From Phoronis australis (Eukaryota; Phoronida; Phoronidae), in the NCBI GenBank assembly GCA_002633005.1, contig NMRA01000183.1:606982-668981 (forward strand): 62,000 nt of DNA, in the 5' to 3' direction. The position numbers were made by a program, and so were the translations under genes. A model generated the notes under the pieces. That model had not been told where the DNA came from. It ran no database searches and was given only the letters and a program-made list of their open reading frames with translations. Numbering within the stretch: the stretch's first letter is position 1; each line of letters starts with the position of its first letter. Positions 1 through 11,205 of the stretch are shown piece after piece.

Positions 1-27
1 TCTCTCTCTCTCTCTCCCTCTCCCTCA
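1..27. repeat. CT-rich microsatellite at window edge
   Basis: The window opens with an uninterrupted run of CT dinucleotides that decays into CCCTCT units. It is a simple-sequence repeat cut by the window border, so its real length is unknown. Confidence 0.9.
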
Positions 28-330
28 AGTAACTGAATTGCCCGTCGTTGGTTCCAGCATTTCGCCCTGTTTACAGTGTAACTGGCTATAAAAACGAAAC
101 CCAGTTAAAGCCTTGTACTCCGCACCCCTCATCAGATTTCATTCTGTTACCGACAAGTACACCGGTAACTCATAACAACCTTCAAAGGAAACTTTGACCA
201 TTATACGTTTGAGAAATAGAAAATTGCGCATAGACGCATTGTCTGTGGCATAAGTTTTGAACAGAAAGAAAAGCTTATGACGATAAAGAATGTAACGAGG
301 ACGAACATATGACACACACCTAGCTTATGC

Positions 331-405
331 TAAACACATAGTTCGAGCTAAGCACATAGTTCGAGCTAAACACATAGTTCGAGCTCAACACATAGTTCGA
401 GCTAA
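331..405. repeat. 18-bp minisatellite, about 4 copies
   Basis: The unit CACATAGTTCGAGCTAAA recurs at an exact 18-bp spacing (335, 353, 371, 389) with one or two substitutions per copy. A degenerate extra unit may precede it. No gene is associated with it. Confidence 0.9.
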
Positions 406-1782
406 GCGGGGAGACAAGCAGCCTTTACATTGGAACATGCGCATGCACCCGCTGTCTCGCAAAACTACTTCATATGCACACATCGTTCTGTTGAGATGAG
501 ATCAATAGGAACACACATAGTAAATGCCAACTACTCAGTTACAAATCATTTAAAAATACAAATGGCGCAAAACCGTCACCCACTACGTTTGGACGAACAG
601 ACTCACTATCCACATGAGAGCGTGACTGTTCATGAAATAAGTCCGTTGCTAATATTGTAACTCAAGGGTTCATTATCCGGGGTTTTTAGGGCACGTCCGA
701 CAAAGGCATTTTCGGATCATAGTTTGATGGGACAGACTTAGCTTTAACGAGAGCTATAAAACAACATCATTTTGTATTTGACAACATCATTTTGTATTTG
801 TGGTTGTAAGTTGCCAATTCTCTTCATTTCCTGCCATACATCCGCACAAAGCAAGACCGGTGTCTTTTCTTATGAATACGATTAAAACATTCTGCCGTGT
901 AACGCGTAGGATTTGGTTCAACGGCAGAATAGTCGGCTGCTATTGCGGAGCTAGCGAGTTCGATTCCGCTCTACTGTTAGTGTCTGGAAAACTACTTCTC
1001 TTCCCATGCATGCCCCCAGTTTAACTGCTTTCATAGATGAGTCCAGTGGTTTGAGAGAAATGCTAAATCTTGCCATCGCAGCAATAGCTTTTCAGCCCCA
1101 AGATTGTCATGTTTTTAACTTTCATGTTATCCTGCGAAAATGATTTCATTGCCACCCCCTACTGTTGCGTGAAATTATTTCCAGTATGACACAGATCTGC
1201 TTATGCCTTGCGCGACTTAAAAACAGCTTAGAAACCATGTGAAGTGATTTTCTCTTATCTTCTCAGAACCAGTATTTACATTGAATAGTCTACAATTAAT
1301 TTGTATTTTGCAACTTGCAGTCATACGGGTTTGCTCTCATGAGATTGGTTTCCACGACAACAAGAGGATGTCAGAATCTTAAAGATAGCTTTAAAAGCTC
1401 ATAAAAGATCAATGAACTACGTGTAGCACAGAAGGCAAATGTAACCAACGCAGAGTCGTGTGAGTTTCACTGACATTTCACTAAAGTATGGGTACGTCCA
1501 TACATGGTCAGTGGAATGGGATTTTTGTAACAAAAATAGGGACAGTAGGGTATGCTAAACACCTGTCAACAGTACTACGATCTGAGTGTTGTGAGAAATA
1601 TGCAATCTTGTTTGTATTCGTATTGTTAAACATGCATAGCATGTCTCGTCTCCTGGATTTGTTATTAAGAATTTATTTAGATAGACTTTAACGATACAGC
1701 GCTGTTTTACTTTGGCTCGATAGCAAGCTATATAAGGAAAGGGTTGTGACAAAATCAATTACGATTTCATTTCTCTCCGTTT
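406..1782. other. Intergenic DNA 3' of the alternative oxidase gene
   Basis: No convincing coding sequence was seen. A perfect 20-bp tandem duplication lies at 761-780 and 781-800. The short open frames here (under 80 codons) have no recognisable domain and overlap on both strands, as expected by chance. The end nearest the oxidase stop should hold its 3' untranslated region. Confidence 0.6.
1672..1677 (-). terminator. Candidate polyadenylation signal for AOX
   Basis: TTTATT on the plus strand reads AATAAA on the minus strand, about 105 bases beyond the alternative oxidase stop codon. Position and orientation fit a canonical cleavage/polyadenylation signal. Only the hexamer and its distance support this; no transcript evidence is available. 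Confidence 0.45.
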
Positions 1783-2883
1783 CTATCCACCTTTCTTTTG
1801 CTCACTTTTCGTGGTAGCTGAGACTTCACTTTTTGATTTCTGTTCATCTTTAATTTCATCGTTTTCCGAGCTCTTTGTGACCTCCACCTTGTTACTGTCC
1901 CATATCTTCATCGATGGTTCGTAGAATGGGTTGACATCGTCTACTTTTAACGCAGCGAGCACGTGATTAACTTCTCTGTGATGATCTTCGTCTGCTCGGA
2001 TTGCTAAGATTACGTCCTTCAATGTAGCTGTGGGCACTAACTGCCAATAGCGAATAGCAATATCTGGGGCCGGCACTGTTTTCCAATGAGTGATGGAACT
2101 TTTTTCGTTTTCAATGTCCTCGAGGCACTTGGTGTACGTCTTAACGGCTTCTTCCTCCAGGTAGCCAACGAAACGATGGCAATAACGGGGACTAATTAGA
2201 TATAGCAGACTGAATGCAGGCAGCCAGAAAAGTTGAGTTGCAAATACTATCACTTTGAATATAAGCCCCGGTTGCTGCACTTCCATGGCTGTCATCAGAT
2301 GCATACGCTCATTTTCAGCCTCTTGCAACAAGGTGTGGATCCAACCGTGATCCTTTGTCATTGCTCGCAATGACTTGAGATGTCGCATCATGGCTCCCAC
2401 CATCCCGGGGACGCCGGCCACAGTTTCCAAGAAGATAACACGGCGAATCCACTTTTTCTCTGTTCGTTGACCTACCACAAATAATGACACAATGTCAAAC
2501 CCGTTGCGTAACAGGACGATGTTCCAGTAAGCCAGTCTATCCATCACGTTTTGCGGATCTCTGTGCGTTGGTTGAATTGAGTTGGTTTCCTCATCCGTCC
2601 ATATTGGATGTGGTAGAGTTATGGTCGCTTCGTCGTATTTCTCACCTTTGGATTTAAAATGCTTCAGACTGGAGGGATTTGCAACAACGCTGTAGTCACC
2701 TTCTTTGAACCTTTTCACTGTCTCCTCCTCATTGGACCCAGAGGCGAAGAATCTTCTTGGTATTTCAAACTTCGGGCTCACGTGATGACCATACAAGTGT
2801 TTAAAAGAGAATTGTCTGCCGAAACCAGTAGAAGCTAGAGATACAAATTGTCTGTAACGGAGCATTCGAGCCCCAAAAGCCAT
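1783..2883 (-). CDS. AOX: Mitochondrial alternative oxidase, single exon
   Basis: A complete 366-residue reading frame encodes a cyanide-insensitive ubiquinol oxidase, which passes electrons from ubiquinol directly to oxygen at the matrix face of the inner mitochondrial membrane, without proton pumping. The di-iron carboxylate motifs are all visible: LETVAGVPGMVG (E153), NERMHL (E192, H195), LEEEA (243-246) and RADEDHHREVNH (E299, H302). Residues 1-45 are rich in Arg, Ser and Phe with almost no acid, as in a mitochondrial presequence, and support this ATG, which has A at -3 and G at +4. The C-terminus carries a Lys/Glu/Ser-rich tail of about 35 residues after the catalytic domain. No intron interrupts the frame. 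A five-codon upstream frame (ATG ACA GAA CTG TGA) ends 9 bases before the start. There is no sign of a frameshift or decay, and no poly-A tail that would mark a retrocopy. Identification as AOX is very secure. Confidence 0.97.
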   Translation of the reverse strand: MAFGARMLRYRQFVSLASTGFGRQFSFKHLYGHHVSPKFEIPRRFFASGSNEEETVKRFKEGDYSVVANPSSLKHFKSKGEKYDEATITLPHPIWTDEETNSIQPTHRDPQNVMDRLAYWNIVLLRNGFDIVSLFVVGQRTEKKWIRRVIFLETVAGVPGMVGAMMRHLKSLRAMTKDHGWIHTLLQEAENERMHLMTAMEVQQPGLIFKVIVFATQLFWLPAFSLLYLISPRYCHRFVGYLEEEAVKTYTKCLEDIENEKSSITHWKTVPAPDIAIRYWQLVPTATLKDVILAIRADEDHHREVNHVLAALKVDDVNPFYEPSMKIWDSNKVEVTKSSENDEIKDEQKSKSEVSATTKSEQKKGG

Positions 2884-3545
2884 TTTAAAAACTCACAGTT
2901 CTGTCATTGCACGAAAGCGTCCTCTGTGTTTCGTCAACTTATTGTTTTGCGTAATCACATTGCATCGCATAAACGATGTCAGTGACTTGGTACGAGACCA
3001 ATGGATTGCTGAATTGACAAAGCAACTGCAGGCATTGTCAGCCCAGACTGCCGATGAGGAGGACTGTTCTAAAACGGGGACGAACGGAATGGAGTAGGAA
3101 GGACGGTCCATCTGACGGGAAGTACGGTCGATCAAATGGGAAGGATGAACCGATAAAAGAACATACTAGCATTGAAAAGGGCGGGTTGTGATGGTGAAGA
3201 CAGACCATTTTTTAAACTGTATTCACAGATTGCACTACTGAATGGCATTGTGGTGAACTAACCAGCAGTTAGATATACATGTACATGCTCATGTTGCAGA
3301 CCGGGTTATTGATGAAGAGCAGTTCTCATAATGTCTCCATACATTTGTACTTCCGTCTTTACAACAATGGTCGCAATATTTCTACATGTTAATTTAGCCT
3401 GGTGGTGCCTGTTAAGTTAGCCCCAGAAAGTTGTATTTCCTGAAAGTTTTAATTGCCAGGTCACAAATGAAGCAATGACTATATCTAAACAACACCATCC
3501 TTCTACGGAGTAAGTTCCCACATATTAGCAGAATCATCGCGAACG
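2884..3545. other. Upstream region of AOX
   Basis: This stretch lies 5' of the minus-strand oxidase and should contain its promoter and 5' untranslated region. An open frame runs through 2893-3135 on the minus strand. It has several internal ATGs, no recognisable domain, and stops just before the oxidase start. I read it as leader sequence and not as a gene. No TATA box is evident. Confidence 0.45.
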
Positions 3546-3727
3546 GTGTACCTTCAAATCAACGCATTACTTGCAATGTCACCAGTGTACCTTCAAATTA
3601 AGTGCATTGCTTGCAATGTCATCGGTGTACCTTCAAATCAGAGCTTTACTTGCAATGTCACCAGTGTACCTTCAAATCAGCGCATTACATGCAATGTCAC
3701 CAGTGTACCTTCAAATCGGTGCATTAG
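3546..3727. repeat. 39-bp minisatellite, about 4.7 copies
   Basis: Units beginning GTGTACCTTCAAATC recur every 39 bases (3546, 3585, 3624, 3663, 3702) with scattered substitutions. Because 39 is a multiple of three, the array stays open in one frame, giving a repetitive 64-codon frame that should not be taken for a gene. Confidence 0.93.
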
Positions 3728-5536
3728 TGGTAGAATATAAAACTACATAAAATCACTAATACCCTAATATCTAGTCTGTTGATATCCATACTAAACAAGT
3801 GACGAATGCAGATTTTCAACGTTTTTCAATTAACCGAGTACGAGAAGTGCGGTGTTACTTTGTTATAAAAAGGATGATCATGTAGGGATTATGCGGCAAA
3901 TAATGGAAAAAATAGAACAAAAGCGCACCTCATTTTAGGATTACTTTTCGTCGAAATTCACTGGCAATGCTTACCCAAGACAATAGAATTGTTCCAATTT
4001 TATACAAATTTAAAATTCGTCAAATTCTAGCTATCTCGTCCGCCAATAAATCCCCATTGACCTCCCACAGACCTTCCGCACATTGAAGTAAAAAGATAAC
4101 TAAAAACAATAATAAAATTTATGAAAAAATTTGGGTGAGACCCGTGAAAATACATAACTAACGTGGAAAACAAAGTTTTGTTACTCCTGGTTCATTGGGA
4201 CTTAGATGAGGCCAAAATTGAATACCAATTATCATTTACCAAATTAATGAAGTTTAAATCTGTGACATGTCCTAAGTTGATCAATTGCAATGCTCCAATA
4301 TTTCAATAGTGTGTATAAGTGTAATAAGAATTGTTTGAAGGTTGATTTTTGTAAAAGTAATCAAATATTGACACCTATTATTTATTCATGGAAGAGGTAT
4401 TGTTCATGGAAAATCCTGTTTATTGCTTAAAAGTTGGTTTAGTAACGAACTGCGTTTTTTGGAATTGTCTGGGTAAAATGCACACCAACAAAACTCTATA
4501 GAAATTGTCGGTAAAACGCACACCGGCAGAACCCTTTCTGTGGTGGACAAAGCAGTAAGCAGGACTGGTTCCAAAATTTGACATTTCGTGAGTTTTCCAA
4601 AACAATTTCAACAATTTCGACACATATGGTTGGTAAGTTATATCAACATGTGCCCAACATAATGATTTTGGTTGTTTGATATGACAGTGTCTACGACAAG
4701 TAATACTAAATTTTACTAAATGGAACTACACCAGCCTATATTTTCGCTATGACTAATGCTTTTTAGCTTCAATAGATTTTTCCTGGTCTTATGACTGTTT
4801 ATGGTGATGAGGGGCCGAAGGTTGTACATGTAAATTAATATATGACGTTTCCTTAGAGAATGGTAGTGTCTTCCTACAACCGCACTGTGTTTTTTTTTGA
4901 GCTAGCATTTCTCGTTTTGAGTGCGTAGGGTTTATCCAGTGTGAGACGATCAATTGATGCAAGTCCGTGACTGCATGTATTTCGCCCTATTTAGATGGTA
5001 AGAAGGAAAATAGAATTGAAACGTTTTCTTTCTTTAAATTTTCTCGAACCATCTCTCGCCCAGATTGGAGTCCATTCCCAGCTCAAGTGACCCTACAATG
5101 CTCACATGCCACATTTTCCAATTCGCAAATTTAGCGTTGGCCAAACTCAATAAACTCTGAAGCGTTTTCTTCAGTCGCTGATGGTTTCGATGCTCTTGTT
5201 GGCAACTAAAATAGATTCCTATCACGGTAAGTAATATTGTTATGACATCGATTTTATGAGACCTAATTCGATTTCCGTTTTTTAGCCATCTAAACATGGC
5301 AAAATGCAGTTTTATACCAGAAGTAAGGTCAATCGTGCCCGTATCGTCAGATCGTCTGAATTTTTAATCATCTTCGCTTTAAACATGATAATTAGCATAT
5401 TTAACAACGTTTTTGATGTTGAATGAACGATGTTATGTAAGTTTTCTAATTTGTTCTTCCTTTGCTCTGTTGATTCTATTCTGTGCATGAGTTTCGATCG
5501 CGCCATTTGCATCGAAAACATGAGTTGTTCCATTGC
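3728..5536. other. AT-rich intergenic DNA
   Basis: No gene is recognised. A diverged two-copy direct repeat of about 50 bp, with a core resembling GTAAAACGCACACC, lies at about 4459-4545. Otherwise I see only AT-rich sequence with stops in every frame. Confidence 0.5.
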
Positions 5537-5846
5537 TTTGTACTTTCTTATAAGCTTTGTCCAGGTTGCAAATACATGTATGTTATCTTTGTACTTTCTT
5601 ATAAGCTTTGTCCAAGTTGCAAATACATGTATGTTATCTTTGCACATTCTTATAAGCTTTGTCCAAGTTGCAAATACATGTATGTTATCTTTGTACATTC
5701 TTATAAGCTTTGTCCAAGTTGCAAATACATGTATGTTATCTTTGTACATTCTTATAAGCTTTGTCCAAGTTGCAAATACATGTATGTTATCTTTGTACTT
5801 TCTTATAAGCTTTGTCCAACTTGCAAATACATGTATGTTATCTTTG
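5537..5846. repeat. 51-bp minisatellite, 6 copies
   Basis: Six copies of a 51-bp unit start at 5537, 5588, 5639, 5690, 5741 and 5792 with only one to three differences each. The unit contains CTTATAAGCTTTG and ATACATGTATG, both near-palindromic. A period divisible by three creates long open frames of 17-residue repeats on both strands. These are satellite artefacts: they lack any domain and are equally long in several frames. Confidence 0.95.
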
Positions 5847-7543
5847 ACAACAGAACAGCTGCTTACAGGTTAACGGGGGCGGAATATCATTATATAAACG
5901 AGTTGCCAATGTCAATTAATCTGCATTTTGTCAAAGAAAGTGGCCTACAGCTACCATATGTTCAAATAGGCGCTTGAAATCAAGAAAAATAAAACCGTGC
6001 GTGGTTAATTAATCCAGGCAGATTTATTTTGTTTTTGTCCATGATATGTCGGTGGTTAGTCAGACGATACTTCGTATGATCATTACACTGCTGTATCTAC
6101 AGTGACTACGGCGGATGTGTATGCATGCTGACATTTCGTTCGTTTACGATTCCCCTTGTGTGCATGCCTGTGCCAGTTACCTCGTGCCAGTTTCTTGTGT
6201 GCTCAGATACAGGTAGAAGATAGTGTAATATATGTGAGCTGCAGTGGGCGCCACATACCGGAGTCATAATACGTGAGGTGAAGGTGTCGCTTGTTTTGAG
6301 TCTGCCTTCGACGGGAGGTTGATTCAACTCCTGGCCGCAACTTTATGCAATAATACTCGCATTCAAACGTCGCTCGTGCTATAATTATTGGCGTTTTACG
6401 TCACACCTACCGAGCAATCCAGGAAACTGAAAGGAGCGGGGGAGTATAACGTGTTGCGATCGCCGCATAAAGACCACAGGCAATTTGTAATTCTTAGACA
6501 GTTCGACCTTTTAAGTCTGGAATCTTTTGAGAAGGCGACTATAACAACTTCACCTTGGATCGCCTTGGATTTAGTACGTCACCACATGCTTATAATACCT
6601 ATGGTCTTAAACCGATGGTTTTGACCTCGGCACCCACACACCAACAACGGCGCCGGTGCACAGGCACGAACACTCACAGCAGCTCATGAGAACTCTGAAT
6701 ACTCTAATGTAAGCTATTTTATCTAGTTCATAATGAACAGAACACTGACTTTAACAATACATGCCATGGCCAGGTTACCAAAACAAATAGGCATTGTTGA
6801 AATCATTCAGTATTGACCACACTAATTAAACCTTAAAGTAAAACTCTAAGGAAACCATTTTAAAAGTGATCATGACGTCACTAGAAGGGCATTCGTCCAA
6901 GCCGTGTGCGTCAGTGTTGTATCGTAATGTCACACTTGAACGTTAACACAAAGAGTACAAGGCGGGGCCCGGAGGCGGGACTGCGGGCGGTTGGGTCATC
7001 ATATGTTTGAAGATAGTGAAAGTATTGTTATTGTCTTGAGTAAAAACATCTCAAGCAATAACAAACTTGTAGTTGTTTGGAGATCACTTTGGCAAAGGGA
7101 CAGAAGTTGAGTCCAATTTCATCATCAGCGGTGAGTTGACTAAATTAAAAAATTGTTTTTGTGATAGAAGTCGGGTTTAGTGTACACGTACGTGTATTGG
7201 CTTTACTGTTACGAAATATGTATACGTACGTGTATTGGCATTACTGTTACGATATTGACGGAATCGAACTCATTTTACCTGTCTTCACGATTTTTTTCAG
7301 ATTAACTTTTGATTTTGTTTAATAAGGTCAATGATAAAATATACGCCACGCTAATTCAGAGGCTGTTTACACCAAATACCCTCTTTAGTTCAGATTGTTG
7401 AATAGCATTTTTCAATAATCGTTCTTTTTCGGCACCTTTATTCTCGGTTAGCCATTTATTGTGTTTTTTTGCAGCTGAACTCCCGTAGGTGGAAGTGAAA
7501 TCATTGATGGTATTCGTGCATTCAGTAGCTTGTTCGATGTGCC
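5847..7543. other. Intergenic DNA with a short direct repeat
   Basis: Nothing coding is recognised. A two-copy direct repeat with a 38-bp period sits at about 7183-7255, sharing ACGTACGTGTATTGG at 7186 and 7224. Confidence 0.45.
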
Positions 7544-8808
7544 AGTCATAGACCGGCACCCCAGAGCACTTAGCATAGATGAACGAGGTACCAACATCTG
7601 ACCACGGGAGCATTTAAAGACCACCTCAGTATGTACGGAAATGGACGTCTGCCGTTGTCTGCACTCTGGGTGTGACCCCTGGGGGCCTTACAATGAGCCC
7701 AAAAATGAGCTAGACTAGATATTCCACGTACCAACCAAAACTGATTTAAAACGAACAATAGTACCGCACTGAACACCGAATGAAACATGGCAGACAAATT
7801 GCACTCTGGAATGGGTCCGGCAGAAACCAAAAAGAACCCCCCAAAATGAGCTAGCACCAACGCCAGAAATTTGTAACATTCTTGATCCGCTAGGTGACGC
7901 TTAGCGCCATGTCCCTAACCAATCATAACAACGCATAGTAAGGTTAAGGGNAGAAACCCCCAAAAATCTCAACCATGGTATGCCATCAAACATTTGAGCT
8001 ACACTAGATTTTCGAGGTACCGGCCAAAACTGATTTGAAACGAACAATAGTACCGCACTGATCATTGAATGACCCATGACAGCCAAACTGCACTCTGGAA
8101 TGGGTCCGGCACATGAGAAACCAAAAAAAGACCCCTAACTAAAACAAGCTAGCACATACATTCGAGACCTCAAAAAGCAATTACATGAGATTCAATGCAC
8201 GTCACAGGTCACTTAATGCCCTATGACCGGCAGACAAAATACACTCTGGATTGTGCCTGGCAGAAACCCTAAAAAATCTCAACCACGGTATGCCATTTTT
8301 GAGACAGATTTTCAAGGTATCGGCTTAAACTGATTTAAAACCAACAATCGTGCTGCACTGAACACCCAATGACCCGTGAAAGATGAATTTTACTCTGGAA
8401 ATAGTCGGCCAGAAACTCAGAAAGGACCTTAAAAATGGAGCTACCGCAGGAAAAAAAACTAATTATAGAAAACTTTCGTTCACTAAAGCCTGTGTTTACT
8501 CTCATGATCACTACAAGCGAAAAGCAGACGGGTGTCAAGATGTAAGACAGTTAACTCCTCTAGTGATAAGTTTTTGAAGAAATTTTTACATGATGTTGAA
8601 ATTCATTGTAGTGCATAGTGTTTCCAATGTTTTAGTTTCGCTCATTTCCTGGGCCCTTTGTAAGGTCCCCAGGGGTCACACCCAGAGTGCAGACAACGGC
8701 AGACGTCCATTTCTGTACATACTGAGGTGGAATCTAAATGCACCCGTGGTCAGATGGTGGTACCTCGTTCGTCTATGCTAAGTGCTCTGGGCCGCGGGTC
8801 TATCACTT
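7544..8808. mobile_element. 1.26-kb non-autonomous element with ~165-bp terminal inverted repeats
   Basis: The two ends are inverted copies of each other: 7544-7710 and 8639-8808 share, among others, CCCAGAGCACTTAGC, GACGTCTGCCGTTGTCTGCA and CACTCTGGGTGTGACCCC. The ends are roughly 85-90% identical by eye. Between them lie three tandem copies of a roughly 290-300-bp unit, anchored at 7741, 8030 and 8330 by CTGATTTAAAACGAAC-like sequence and by CACTCTGGA. No transposase frame remains, so this is a miniature or deletion-derived DNA transposon. One unresolved base sits inside it at 7951. The superfamily is not determined. Confidence 0.75.
7730..8430. repeat. Diverged tandem array inside the inverted-repeat element, ~290-300-bp unit, 3 copies
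   Basis: Blocks containing CTGATTTRAAACSAACAAT, a GCACTGA core and CACTCTGGA recur at 7741, 8030 and 8330. Each is accompanied by the phrase AATCTCAACCAYGGTATGCC or a decayed form of it. Divergence is moderate, so the array is not recent. Confidence 0.7.
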
Positions 8809-8813
8809 AACTC

Positions 8814-9314
8814 ATGGACAGCTCGCCTTACACTGCAATAGTTAGGCTGCAGTCCGTAGGGCCGGTATTTTCTGACTTTAAACGAAATCACTCAAATACG
8901 TACAAGTACATGTATTTGCGAGATATCGCCAGTCATAACAAGCAAAACTCGAGTCCGCCCCACAAGATGAAGGTTTCACTCGAGAATATCCCACGTTACC
9001 GGGTCCAAGATATATGTATCCTGAATGCGAAGTATCTTTCGTTGTCTTTCACGAAATGTAAAGCAAATATTGTGACTAGTCCTATTGGCTCTATGCTCTC
9101 AGTGGAAACACCAAAGAGATGCCTTGATTATGTGGGCGTTCACTTCATAGTAGGTCCAGTTTCTCTGCCACGCTTACTAAGTAGATTATTTCTATACGCG
9201 TGTACATATCGTATTCTCCTTCCAGAAAAATACCAATTTGATACTTCCGAGTGTTTGAATCGTTTGTCACGTGAGCCGTCGACTGTGTTATCACTGGACG
9301 GGCTATTTCTTTGA
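8814..9314 (+). other. Unassigned 166-codon open frame, probably not a gene
   Basis: An ATG-initiated frame of 166 codons runs from just outside the right end of the inverted-repeat element. The translation has no recognisable domain, no repeats, and a composition typical of random AT-rich sequence. In 62 kb read in six frames, about one open frame of this size is expected by chance. It is recorded only because it is the longest unexplained frame between the first two genes. Confidence 0.12.
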
Positions 9315-9322
9315 AGGATCAA

Positions 9323-10937
9323 GTATCCTGCAATTGGTTTTCCCGGGCACCCTAGTAAACGAGGTTAATGGTGTATGAAAACTGCCAGGGCTTGTCTAGA
9401 TCCTTGCTTCAAAACTGAGAAAACGATCACACGTTTCGAGCATCGAATACATGTGGGCCAATTGGTGTACCTATTGTCACAAGTGATCGGGAACATCAGC
9501 CTTAAGGCAAGGGTGGTGGTATGAGAGGACTGGGATGGCAAAAATTATTTACGTACATGTTAGTTTTAAAACTTCGACTGTAATATTTGTTTTAACCGAT
9601 TTTGCAGTCGCGTATACACAGGTATGAGGTACGTTTCAAGCATCTTCGGTTGGATGGAACCCACTCCTTTTCCCAAGCTTGAATTATCTCATTAGCGATC
9701 TTAAACGTACACACGAGTGATTTTAAGAGGAAAACTACGTTATTTCCTTTAACTGTTCGTAGGTCATGGTTTCCGCATATCTTTTCTACATTCATTTTAT
9801 TGCCAACACTCTCTACTCAATACTTACTATATTGTCTGGTTGTTTAATTTAGTCTGTACCCAAAGTTTTCTGTTTTTTCCATGTGTTTTAGGGTTGAGTT
9901 ACTGCACTTTATTTTCGTGACTGAAGTGGTTGTCAAAAGTCTCGCAAATGTGTTGTGGAATTTTGCATTACTGTTTTGTTATAGCCTTATTTTGTTCATT
10001 TCCTTGTGTTACTTGCTTGGCTGTGAAGTTTTGTTTTAAGTTGCTGCAAGTGGAATGCCAGTCTTTCAGTTGTAGCTGAGCGAACACTCTATTACGCTAA
10101 CTATAGGGGAATTGATTGCTGAAGCTGTACTTAAAATGTTGTGATAAGCCCTGATAATTAGTAATTTCTTGCGTAACGACGTCGTACTAATGGACAAAGC
10201 CCAGTTGCGAAACTCCAACGCCTCCTGTTGAGTAGCAGTTGGCTGAGGTTGGTGGTGCTCCATGCACATGTTGATAGAAGCAAAAGTATGCTTTGAGTAT
10301 TCGCTCAGTTTTTAGGCCGCAGAAAAAATCATTTCTTCTCTGTTGTATTGTTTTCCGGCATCATCCACGTCATAATCTGGATTTCCCACGACATCTTCTC
10401 GCCAGTCTTTGTCAATGATAATTTTACCCATAGTCAGTATGATGTACTTCGTTCTCAAAATCGTTACTTACAATCAAAGGCGTACTTTGTTAAACAAAGC
10501 AAATCATTTTCATTTCCTAGGAGTAGCATTACTTAGTTTGACGTGCATGAAGGGGAGAACCCCCACGGCGAGAGCAGGAGCCGGTTAGTTACACGACAAT
10601 GAGCTAATCAGATGATATTTAAAACAAATTAGAAAGAAAATATTTACAGAAATAATATTATTACATGTTTTAGATGCAGATCATTACGAATCATAAGCTA
10701 TGTTTACCAAGGTGCATTATCAGTATGTAATGAGTGTTAGTTTTGTTTTAACGTGAGTTTTGTTTAATCTCCATGCGTGTTGTTTTGTGGACACATTTTA
10801 CACCCATGTGCCTGAGGATAAGACAAGTGACAACGTTCATAAACAGGGACAAGATATCAAAACTGGAAAATGGGACAGCTAAACCTGAGTCTAAGTTTAT
10901 TTGCCTCAATGTGGTGTTATTTTTGACACAATTTAAG
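9323..10937. other. Intergenic DNA, nothing recognised
   Basis: No gene, RNA or clear repeat was found. All open frames are under 70 codons and show no domain. Confidence 0.5.
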
Positions 10938-11014
10938 CTACATGTACTTCCGTAATAACACTGGTCTTGTTCTGTTCTTTAATGAGACCAGTACGTATTT
11001 GCGGGCATAGTACG

Positions 11015-11205
11015 CCTGCTCCGTCTCCGGCGGTCCTGGTTTGAGGGGGAGCAGCCTTGTTTTGAGGGGGAGTAGCCTTGTTTTCAGGTGCGTCGGCCTC
11101 ATTTTATGGTGCGATGGTCCAATTTGATGCCTGTAGATTCTATTTTGTGGTGAGTCGGTCCGACTTGGATGACCGACAGTCATGTTTTGGGTAGGGCGGT
11201 CATCT
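11015..11205. repeat. Degenerate G/T-rich tandem repeat, ~23-27-bp unit
   Basis: Units resembling GCCTTGTTTTGAGGGGGAGTA repeat from about 11030, becoming progressively diverged towards 11200. Spacing is irregular. This looks like an old minisatellite. Confidence 0.6.

Noticed and set aside
331-405. CRISPR-like regular repeats
   Set aside because: The units are contiguous, without spacers, and the genome is eukaryotic; this is a minisatellite.
950-980. GAGTTCGATTCCGCTC as a tRNA B box
   Set aside because: No A box or cloverleaf could be found upstream.
2893-3135. 80-codon frame upstream of AOX as a separate gene or N-terminal extension
   Set aside because: It ends with a stop before the AOX start, lies in a different frame, has no ATG at its beginning and shows no domain.
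5430-5977. Long repetitive open frames of 145-164 codons on both strands
   Set aside because: They are created by the 51-bp minisatellite, whose period is a multiple of three. Several frames are equally open and no domain is present.
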